From: Bigelowiella natans CCMP2755
Taxonomy: Eukaryota; Cercozoa; Chlorarachniophyceae
Reading direction: 5' to 3'
Assembly (NCBI GenBank): GCA_000320545.1
Contig: ADNK01001236.1
Location: 1 to 44,769, forward strand
DNA length: 44,769 nt
Shown here one piece after another: positions 34,361 to 42,297 of this stretch (the stretch's first letter is position 1; each line of letters opens with the position of its first letter). The notes under the pieces were generated by a model that saw nothing but the letters and a program-made list of their open reading frames with translations, searched no databases and was not told the DNA's origin. Made by a program: the position numbers and the translations under genes.

Positions 34361-36316
34361 ATGATAATAAATCTTATTAAATATTTATTAAAAACAATAG
34401 ATAAATTCATATGTAATAAAATTACAGGACAGCTTGAGAAGAAATACAATCACAAATCAGTGTGTAAAATTTACAAAAATTTGAATGAAGCAAACCATTA
34501 TAAGAAATTATGTGGCGGCGAAATTAACCCTATCAGTGATGATCTATTCTTACTTGTAAGAACCACTAAAAAACTGGTAAGAGAAACATTCAAACCTGTT
34601 AAAGATGTGATGTATGACCTTGTTTCTGTCAAGATGTTTAATTCATGTAACAAATGTTTATCTGTAGGATTACATCCTGTGGCTATTAAAACTGATTGTG
34701 TTATTGTAAGAGATAAAGTTGACAAGATTAAACCTTACTTTGATTTTAATAAAGACATTGGTGGTGTGAAATTGGAGGAAAAAACTAAGGTCATGGGTCA
34801 ATGCTTCATTCCTTTAGAAAATGAAGTGGTAGAACCTAAAACAATCAACATCAATGAGATTGACATTGTGAATGAATGGAACACAGAAGAAATTACAAAC
34901 GTATTTGATAAGTATGATGGAACTCTTGTGAATGTTTTACTACCTGGTAGTGGTAAGAGTTATTCAGTTAAAAAATGCAAAGGTAAAAAAATCTTGTTCG
35001 TAGCACCGTTTAATGAATTATGCCAAAATATTCGTGAGAGCGGACACGATGCTATTACTTATCACAGATTATTTAGCCTTGACATTCATAACAACGAATG
35101 TAAATACATAAGAAAATTTGATATTTCACCATGTGATGTCATGTGCTTTGATGAGGTTTGTGTGTATTCACTACATCAACTATCAAAAATTAAGTCATTT
35201 ATGGATAAGCATGTTGATAAAAAATTTATTGCTACTGGTGATTTAGCTCAATTGGATCCCATTGAAAACGAATGTCTGTTTAACAACATCAAAGACCTTG
35301 ATGTCAGAACAACTGAAGCCATGAATGATATGTTCCCTAATCAAATCACTCTTAAAATCTGTAAGAGAGTAAAAACAGACGAGGAAAGAAACACTCTTGC
35401 ACGATTAAAACAAGAAATATTTGATGTAAAAACTAAACCATTTGATGTGCTAAAAAAATATTTTAAAGTTGTTGAAAGTATGGATGAAGTAAAAACACTT
35501 AATAACATTACCTTCTACAACTTTAGATCCCGTTCAGTAGGCAAGTGCATCCACGGTCTACAAAAGAAACCGAGAAAAAAGGTTTATGTAGATGGTATTT
35601 GCTACTATGCTGGTATGGAGATTGTGTGTAAAAAATGTAATAAGAAACCAAAACTATGTGTGAACTATGCTTGTGAAATTGTTAAAGTAAGTAAAAAAGA
35701 ATTTGTGATACAGGATGTATGTGATGTGGAAGAAATAAGAATTCCTATGGAATTAATTAGTAAGCATTTTAGATCATCATATGCCTCTACCTGTCATAGT
35801 TTCCAAGGATTATCAGTAGATGGCCCTATCACCGCATTCGACACTGACACCTGTAGAATTAATCGCAAGTGGCTCTGGACTGCTATGACTCGTTCAACTG
35901 ACCTATCACAGATACAAATGTGTCAGCACAGCGATAAAGAATGCTACAGATTAAAAGAAAGTATGATTTCTCAAAAACTACGAATGAAAGTATCTTCACA
36001 TGAATCTCAGGACAAAAGAGCTGGTAGAACTTGGAAAGATAAAGAATATATTGATGAGGAATGGATAAAAAGAACTGTTAATGATCATCCACAATGTCCT
36101 GTGTGTAGATGTGGATTTACTGCTGACAATGTTTCTGTGGATAGAATTGATGATGATCTACCCCATCTCTGGAACAACTGTAGATTAACTTGTGTTGGGT
36201 GTAATTTATCTCGCAATAATCAGCAAACTTGTCCAGCATTTGGTGAATACACCCCTCGGGATGTTGATTTTGAAGATGAGGTGAGTGATGAGGACCTCAT
36301 CCATCTTGGGATTTGA
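34361..36316 (+). CDS. Replication protein: possible PolB-palm remnant, SF1 helicase and HNH nuclease
   Basis: 651 aa, no intron. Residues about 60-140 contain RETFKPVKDVMYDL and then GLHPVAIKTDCVIV and IGGVKLEE. This resembles the region around the catalytic YxDTDS motif of family B DNA polymerases with the first Asp replaced; it is a weak inference. The helicase core is clear: Walker A LLPGSGKSYS (about residue 193), KKILFVAPFNELC, TYHRLF, Walker B DVMCFDEV, FIATGDLAQLDP (motif III), then STCHSFQGLSVDG and WTAMTRS (motifs V-VI). This is the SF1 Pif1/RecD-like layout. Two Cys pairs (CKKC, CVNYAC) lie between, possibly a zinc ribbon. The C-terminus has CPVCRCGF, VDRIDDDLPHLWNNC and CVGCNLSRNNQ, an HNH/zinc nuclease. 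It should act in replication or excision of the element. A perfect hairpin follows 36 bp after the stop. Confidence 0.85.
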   Translation: MIINLIKYLLKTIDKFICNKITGQLEKKYNHKSVCKIYKNLNEANHYKKLCGGEINPISDDLFLLVRTTKKLVRETFKPVKDVMYDLVSVKMFNSCNKCLSVGLHPVAIKTDCVIVRDKVDKIKPYFDFNKDIGGVKLEEKTKVMGQCFIPLENEVVEPKTININEIDIVNEWNTEEITNVFDKYDGTLVNVLLPGSGKSYSVKKCKGKKILFVAPFNELCQNIRESGHDAITYHRLFSLDIHNNECKYIRKFDISPCDVMCFDEVCVYSLHQLSKIKSFMDKHVDKKFIATGDLAQLDPIENECLFNNIKDLDVRTTEAMNDMFPNQITLKICKRVKTDEERNTLARLKQEIFDVKTKPFDVLKKYFKVVESMDEVKTLNNITFYNFRSRSVGKCIHGLQKKPRKKVYVDGICYYAGMEIVCKKCNKKPKLCVNYACEIVKVSKKEFVIQDVCDVEEIRIPMELISKHFRSSYASTCHSFQGLSVDGPITAFDTDTCRINRKWLWTAMTRSTDLSQIQMCQHSDKECYRLKESMISQKLRMKVSSHESQDKRAGRTWKDKEYIDEEWIKRTVNDHPQCPVCRCGFTADNVSVDRIDDDLPHLWNNCRLTCVGCNLSRNNQQTCPAFGEYTPRDVDFEDEVSDEDLIHLGI

Positions 36317-36352
36317 AGAAGTTGAGAATGGAAATGCGAAATTCAATTTTGC

Positions 36353-36394
36353 GATTTTTTAATGATGATAAATTGTTATCATCATTAAAAAATC
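36353..36394 (+). terminator. Perfect 19-bp hairpin after the helicase gene
   Basis: Arms 36353-36371 and 36376-36394 are exact reverse complements with a 4-nt loop ATTG. They lie 36 bp past the stop codon, before the GC-richer cargo gene. Mimivirus and relatives end and polyadenylate transcripts at such hairpins (the hairpin rule), so a 3'-end signal is the likely role. Confidence 0.7.
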
Positions 36395-36608
36395 GGTACA
36401 GCTACGGATGTAACCATTGTTTTTGGGAGAAACGGTACAAGTCTCCTCACATTAGATCTACATGTACATGTCGGTTAAGCGATTTGGCCTTCTCTTCTCC
36501 AATTCGCGACATCAATTTTCGGTTCTTCATGTGGAAATAGTAATGCGTTTTCCCTTTGGCGACGCTTGCATGCTGAACTTGATGATCATTGAACCGTCTA
36601 TCTCAGTC

Positions 36609-37532
36609 ATGGTTCCCGCCTTCGCACTTTTGCTACTCTGGGCATCCACAGCTTTAGCGTCCTGTTATTCCGTCCGAAATGACGCGTCGTGGGTTAAGGT
36701 TCGCACGATCAATTCCAGCGCGGCTGACTGTCCATATTTCACCGACAACCTTGACGGGAGTCAAGCTGTTGGTGCTGTCACAGGCGGCGGCGAAGTCATC
36801 CAAACTTACGACGGCAGCAGCATTGTGGGGTTCAAGTTTGAAACGGGTAACGGAGCGAATTTCCTCATCGCAAGAAGGTTTCAAGTCATCGGGGAAACCT
36901 ACGCTGGTTCACCCCAACGAGACGTTTATTGCAGCAGCTATTCCAACAGTTCCTACACAGCAGAGTGGTACAACCGTGGGAGCAACAACCCAAGCGACCC
37001 TTTGATATTTCTCCGAGGCTACAGCACCACCACCACTTCAAAACAAAATTGTTTCTACTGCGAATATGAAGCTAGTCAAGGCGACCCATTCCAAACGATG
37101 TGGCAGGCCAACGGCGGTATTGACATCTACGTGACCTCCAACCAAGTCTTCCCGACCAGTTCTCCAACAGCCATGCCAACCGCAAGCCCCGCAACCGCAA
37201 GCCCCGCAACCACGAGCCCGACCGCAAGCCCCGCAACCGCAAGCCCCGCAACCGCAAGCCCCGCAACCGCAAGCCCCGCAACCACGAGCCCCGCAACCGC
37301 AAGCCCCGCAACCACGAGCCCGACCTCAAGCCCGACCTCTAGCCCGGATGATGACAATGCCGAAAGCATTGTGGGTCCTGTCGTCGGTGCGGTCTGCGGA
37401 TTCTTGGTGTTGGCAGCTGTTGTTGGATACTGCTACTACCAGCGAGGCAAGCCCAGCGTCGACCAAAATGCGAATGACCAAAACTTCGCTGGAGTAGTCA
37501 ATGACCAAAAAGGGGGAAACAACGCATTGTAG
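36609..37532 (+). CDS. Cargo: secreted/single-pass membrane protein with TASPA-repeat stalk
   Basis: 307 aa from the ATG at 36609, chosen because it begins a clean signal peptide (MVPAFALLLLWASTALAS). The frame is open further 5' to 36462, which would put 49 non-signal residues first. An extracellular domain of about 170 residues has six or more Cys and NSS/NSSY glycosylation sites, e.g. DCPYFTDNLDGSQAVGAVTG, FKFETGNGANFLIARRFQV and FYCEYEASQGDPFQTMWQ. A stalk of TASPA/TTSPA repeats (37170-37340) follows, then one membrane helix (IVGPVVGAVCGFLVLAAVVG) and a short polar tail. Codon use and GC are host-like and unlike the AT-rich genes beside it, so it looks captured. The fold is not recognised. 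It could change the cell surface, for example in adhesion or virus entry; this is speculation. Confidence 0.8.
   Translation: MVPAFALLLLWASTALASCYSVRNDASWVKVRTINSSAADCPYFTDNLDGSQAVGAVTGGGEVIQTYDGSSIVGFKFETGNGANFLIARRFQVIGETYAGSPQRDVYCSSYSNSSYTAEWYNRGSNNPSDPLIFLRGYSTTTTSKQNCFYCEYEASQGDPFQTMWQANGGIDIYVTSNQVFPTSSPTAMPTASPATASPATTSPTASPATASPATASPATASPATTSPATASPATTSPTSSPTSSPDDDNAESIVGPVVGAVCGFLVLAAVVGYCYYQRGKPSVDQNANDQNFAGVVNDQKGGNNAL
37170..37340 (+). repeat. Coding minisatellite, 15-bp unit (TASPA)
   Basis: About ten tandem copies of CCGCAACCGCAAGCC and a variant with CACGAGC in place of CGCAAGC, in frame, encoding the Ser/Thr/Pro stalk of the cargo protein. Near-identical units suggest recent expansion. 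Confidence 0.9.
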
Positions 37533-37547
37533 GCCTAAAAATGGATT

Positions 37548-37647
37548 GCTGCATCGCTGGGGGATGGCAAGTTGTTTGCTGTTGGCGGGGCTAACGATGA
37601 AGATGTTCCTTGCACATCGGGGAAACATCTTCGCATTGCGATGCAGC
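37548..37647 (+). terminator. Nested inverted repeats in the 3' region of the cargo gene
   Basis: Outer arms GCTGCATCGC (37548-37557) and GCGATGCAGC (37638-37647) are perfect. Inner arms GAAGATGTTCC (37599-37609) and GGAAACATCTTC (37621-37632) pair with one bulge. The structure begins 16 bp after the stop and may mark the 3' end of the transcript. Confidence 0.6.
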
Positions 37648-37787
37648 CTGCTTTGATTTGAACATTTAATCGTTGTGTCATTTTTTATTTACTTTTTTTT
37701 TTTACAATTGCACTAAAATCTCAAATTAATATTTTGTTAAAAACTTTGTTAAAAAAAAATAATATTACTTTTTAAGAGTAAATGATG

Positions 37788-38141
37788 CGATGCTCTGCTG
37801 TGGATTTTGCTATGTCATTTTTAACAAAGATTGTTTTCACAAAACACATGGGTAGAACATTTTCATCATGTCATCATAGCAATTCAGTTCAGCAGCAGGT
37901 CGTCAGTAGGTGAAGCTTTCATGTTGCGCATTTTCGCACATTTTGCTACTGATTGCTGATGGGAAATCAAATGTCGAACACTTGACATGTCATGCTCGTG
38001 CAATTTTGCCATGTCATTCTAACAATTCAGTTCAGCAGTAGGTCGTCAGTAGGTGAATTTTTGAAATGAAAATTTTGTGTCATTCCCCTACTGACGGCAG
38101 ATGGGAAATCAAATGTGGGGTATGGTGTGGTAGTCTGCTGC
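37788..38141 (-). repeat. Right terminal inverted repeat, 354 bp
   Basis: Reverse complement of 32755-33108 with about two mismatches. The sequence just inside it (37660-37787) is very AT-rich with T- and A-runs. Homology stops sharply at both ends. Confidence 0.95.
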
Positions 38142-38675
38142 GAGGCATGCGAATAAGCGCGTACACGAGTAAATCGCAGCACTGCTGATCGAGCACGCCC
38201 GCACGAGCTGTTTCCGATATCGCCGCCGATCGACGTGTCGTATGAACAATGAACCTGCGGTGTTGATTGACCGTACGTACCTGTCTAGCTGTGCGGCGCA
38301 GCACAAACACGAACGAAAGACTGGCGCATGCGTATCGGTGGAATGTCGTGCATCGCGTGCTCCCAGTACGTAGCGTGCGCACCATCAATGAGGCTGACGA
38401 CAAGTGTGCTATGTGCAACAGCAAGCACATTCCTGTACTATTTCACGGCGATGACGACGTCTACAGTCATGGCATTGTATTTCACGACAGCCTGCTGCGC
38501 ACATAGCTAGCATAGATAGTGATAATGCTTAAAGAAGCACGTATAAACGCACAAATAATTCGCTGTTTTCTGCGCAACATGCATCGCATGCTCATATGCC
38601 TGTGCCCTGCTCGGGGATACTGAAGGGGAGACATTATCAATCTATTAAATTCGATAGGAAATATCTTTGCGACAT
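38142..38675. other. Spacer between the TIR element and the TBC-GAP gene
   Basis: No gene. It has balanced composition with CGTACG and GCTAGC words. I see no copy of the dispersed repeat found on the left side and no target-site duplication matching the left flank. Confidence 0.55.
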
Positions 38676-38973
38676 TCACAAATTTTCATTGTACACTACT
38701 GCAAGGGCTACAAGAAATATACCCACAACAGCAAAGAGTAAAACCCCGACAACTAATGTCGTGCGGCCGGTGTCCTCTGATATATGCCGCCCATCATCTT
38801 TGCTAGTGGTGTCAGCGGGCTGTGCAGGCTCTGATGTCGTTTGCTTACCGCTACTAGCTCCATTCGCCTTCTCTACCTCGCTGCTGTTCTTCGGTTCCGT
38901 ACTACTTCTCCTCTCTTCCACCAAATGGGTCTTTCCTTTGGTGTCGGCGGGGGAACTCTTTTCCCTACAATAT

Positions 38974-39011
<38 letters not shown>

Positions 39012-40455
39012 TGTATTGGAATGAACATACGACTCGACGAAGAGATGAGTTCTTCGGGAGGCATCATCCTCCTCCCCCTCCTCCACCTCCTCCTCCTCAT
39101 CATCATCATTACCAGCGTATCAGCTTCTCACAAAGCTGGCGGTCGGTTGTGTGTCGTACGAGCTGTTGTTGCGAACATAATACCGTGGAGATGTCGTTAA
39201 TAGCATAACCCAAAATTGCTTATTGCTATTGTTTTCTTTGTTTCAGCAGCAGCCGTCACAATCAAAGCTACTACACATCTCTTTCGACAGCGTGGAGGAA
39301 TGCGATCTGAGCGCACCATCGCCGATGATTTCTCTCGTACGACGCGGCAATACAACGCCGTACACTACCGCGTCGAAGCAACCATCATCAATGTCTTGCT
39401 TTCTGTCATTATTATGGTGTGTGTTCTTTCTGTTGTGCTAGAACCTCATCTAATAACTCCGGTTGATCCTCCAGCTTTTCTTTCAGGTAGCTTACTTGGC
39501 TGCTGACGTAACGTGCATTCACCTGTCGCGTACGTTCCATACCCACACAATTACTACGGCTTTGAGCAATAGACGAAAAAATTTAATCGGAGGTAGAGGG
39601 TAATTAAATCATGAATTAATTTAAATATATGTGAGTGCGTATTGATTCATTACATCTGGAAAATTTTCCTGTTGAAGAAAATCCTTTAATTTTGTTCCCT
39701 TCTGCATCAGCTGTACCCACACCACACACACACACACACACACAAAGCACAAAGCACCACACAACACACAAACACAGGCAAATGTGAGTTTGAATGTCTG
39801 CCAAAGATAGATGCGTCTCCCTTCCATCTTTTCCCGCAAATAATCATCATCATCATCATTCCTCAAAAAGCAAACATCGCACGCACTAACTTCTCGTCAT
39901 TCAACAACCATTGTTAGTCACCACCTTCTCTCTCAAAGACATGAGCTGCGCGACGTAGATGAGAACGTGGTACTTTGGAATACAACAATTATAATTAAAA
40001 AGCATAATTATAATGTCTTCAATACTTCGATAAGATCGAACGGTATCGATATCGTACTTGCATCTATTATCACAAGGGCTCTTGCTTATCAAAGCCCCCC
40101 CCTCCTCCTCCTCCTCCTCCTCTACCACCAGCAGCAGCAGCAGCTACCTGGATCCCCATCGCAAAGACCACATCGAGCAGCAACACGACCTGCATCATCA
40201 TCGCCATCATCATCATCATCCTCAACAACAAACAACAACAACAATAACATCTTGGTAGAAGAAACTCCTTTCAGACTTATCTATTCCTAAACGACGACAC
40301 CAGTAACAACAACGACAACGACAACTCAACTACCACTACTGCTACTATTACTGCTATTACTACTACTATACCTGTTCCAAAGGCTTTGTGCACAATGACA
40401 GGGTCTGCAATTAAGGAGTAGTAGGATGTGAGGTATCTATCAGCACCCCTCAGCA

Positions 40456-40504
<49 letters not shown>

Positions 40505-40985
40505 GCTCACAGATGGGTTGAGAGAGTATTAACATCATCATCATCATCATCATCATCATTATCATCATCATCACAACCTGCATATGACGAAATGTAATTT
40601 GTGTATGAAACCATCTCTCCGTAGGAGACATAGAATTGATTTTTTTCTGTCACAATTATGTAAAGCACATTGTAATGATGGTGAAAAGGAGGTTTTGCAT
40701 TCTTTCCCTATACGTGCACAATTTTTCAATCATCAATCACAGATTATTCCAATGCCACCCCCATTGGTAGAAAGTATGTAATCCAGCTTAGAATCTTGCT
40801 TTCCAACTTTCGCCGCTCACTCACTCTTCTTCCCATGAGATCGCAATCATCGGTGTATTAGTCATGCAGAGAAGACCAAAAAAATGAAAGCTTACGAAGT
40901 TTGCCATCAAAGCTTTGTGCAAGTTGGGGTCTACAACACGAAGGATTCTATCGGAGGAAAAATGAAACACACATCAATGCATGAA

Positions 40986-41062
<77 letters not shown>

Positions 41063-42297
41063 TGTGTGTGCGTGTGTATCTGTGTATGTATGTAACGCGG
41101 AAAGGAGTAGTACTTGTCTGCTATTCTGCAAGCAGCGTTTACTCCCAAATAAGATTGAAAATTTTTCGGGTTTTTCGAACTCGGTTTCATCCAATATGTA
41201 GGCAGCATCTGAGCAAGAATCCATAGAATATGATTGTAAAGAGAAGGAAGAAGGTCTTTCTGCAGCTATTCCGTCACACTTATTACACGGAAAACTGCAA
41301 ACACAGATGTGTTGCGTTTGAACCCGTCCTTGTTCTCTCTCTCTCTCTCTCTCTCTCGCCTCTCTCTCTTTACTAGCTATCAACCTCCACTGAGAGGCGA
41401 TGATAGCTGTGAAAGGCGTCGACTTCGTTCATACAGAGAAGAAACGGTGCGAGGAGAATATTCTGTCCTGCGCTCGGAGAAATGAAATACGAATTCAATA
41501 ACAGCACCAAATCAGAACACAGATTGGGTGCAAACTTAGGTAATACAAAATACCTTGCGTGTACTTAAAATTTGATTTATGTGAAACAGCGTGTAGAATC
41601 CTGGTCATCTGTACGCGAAGCCAGCAGGGGAAAACAAGTAGAAATCACAATCATAATTCCTTTTGTGATCAAGGAAAGAAATTCACGAAAGAGGGACCTT
41701 TCTCTTCTGCGATTCCAAATCAAAAATTTCAAGTTTCGGAAATGTTCTAAACCTTGAGGGATATATGGAGGGGGGAAATTATTTCAATTTCTATGCCAAG
41801 TTTGGAAATGTCAAAGCTCAGCGGGAATGGTGGGGGGGGCGGGGCGATGAGCTTCTTACACATCATGTCTTATAACTTTGCCTTGCACTTTATTCTCCCC
41901 CTTTTTAAGCTGCTCTTTATACTTCTCCAAAGCGGTTCGTGCTCCCCCCTGCATATTCATAGTCTCTGAGAGTCATCGCCTAATATCTTCTTATTGGCAA
42001 GGGCGCTTACCTTTTCTTCGTAGACAACTCCAAGCATTAGCTTCCATAAATTCCCCCTCAAGTTTGTTTTTCCTTCCTTGTTTCTATTTGGCAAGCGCAA
42101 GCCCAGTTTTGTGAGCGCGCCATCAACACGAACAACCTGAGAAAGAAATGTTTGTATTCCCTGCAAAGCTGTAGGGCGAAAGAAAAGGGGGAGGGGAGGT
42201 TGGGTAGGCGGACCGTCTTTAAGTTTTCTAGTTTGGCCGTGAAATCTTCCTCATTTTCTGCCTCGAGCAGTTTCTTGAACTCCTGTTCCACTGACAT
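38676..42297 (-). CDS. Bub2/Cdc16-type TBC-domain GAP with C-terminal membrane anchor
   Basis: TBC proteins stimulate GTP hydrolysis by Rab or Tem1-like GTPases; in yeasts Bub2/Cdc16 controls mitotic exit or septation. Exons in order on the minus strand: MSVEQEFKKLLEAENEEDF (42297 to about 42214); LRGNLWKLMLGVVYEEK (to 42011); ALEKYKEQLKKGENKV and VIRHD (about 41945-41850); VFRTFPKLEIFDLES (about 41745); QNILLAPFLLCMNEVDAF (about 41470-41390); LPTYWMKP (from about 41207); TLSLCTKPLEQ (about 40412-40380); LLLDVVFAMGIQ (about 40150-40185); YHVLIYVAQLMSLREKV (about 39920-39975); LKDFLQQENFP (about 39665-39700). TLSLCTKPLEQ, AQL.S.R and the APF...DAF block are specific to the Bub2 lineage. A coiled region (about 39430-39490) and a Ser/Glu-rich segment lead to the membrane helix TLVVGVLLFAVVGIFLVALA and stop at 38676. 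The anchor is not known to me from Bub2. Whether the last exon belongs is probable, not certain. Confidence 0.8.
38978..39007. repeat. (GT)n microsatellite
   Basis: In the TBC-GAP gene, just upstream (in gene sense) of the last exon encoding the acidic tail and membrane anchor. Confidence 0.85.
40458..40572. repeat. (AG)n and (ATC)n microsatellites
   Basis: (AG)n at 40458-40502 and (ATC)n at about 40536-40572, in an intron of the TBC-GAP gene upstream of the small exon TLSLCTKPLEQ. On the sense strand the first is a CT run close to the acceptor. Confidence 0.9.
40989..41058. repeat. (TC)n(TA)n compound microsatellite
   Basis: In the intron after the exon LPTYWMKP of the TBC-GAP gene. A shorter TC run lies at about 41334-41356. 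Confidence 0.9.

Larger units (their letters stand above)
32755..38141. mobile_element. 5.4-kb TIR element with virus-like replication genes and a membrane-protein cargo
   Basis: Two 354-bp terminal inverted repeats bound the element. It is inserted in the convergent gap between CFAP52 and the TBC-GAP gene, so no host gene is broken. The left two thirds (33148-36316) are AT-rich and intronless, with a GIY-YIG-like ORF, a 51-aa basic peptide and a polymerase-like/SF1 helicase/HNH protein. The right third (36609-37532) is a GC-richer gene for a surface protein. Hairpins follow both transcription units. Virophages and Polinton-like viruses share the general plan (TIRs, replication enzymes, AT-richness), but no capsid, packaging ATPase, maturation protease or integrase gene is visible. 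I see no target-site duplication at the edges. The class is therefore an inference: a reduced Polinton-like or virophage-like element, or an undescribed cargo-carrying TIR element. Confidence 0.85.

Noticed and set aside
37170-37340. CRISPR-like array
   Set aside because: The units are contiguous 15-bp coding repeats without spacers, in a eukaryotic context.
37072-37369. Minus-strand LRGLRLRG and VAGLAVAG repeat proteins
   Set aside because: Shadows of the TASPA minisatellite in the plus-strand cargo gene, which has a signal peptide and membrane helix.
32755-38141. Calling the element a complete virophage or Polinton
   Set aside because: No major or minor capsid protein, packaging ATPase, protease, integrase or full polymerase is visible; only the general plan is shared.
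32755-38141. Cut-and-paste DNA transposon with a DDE transposase
   Set aside because: None of the internal proteins shows a DDE/RNase H-type transposase pattern, and no target-site duplication is seen.
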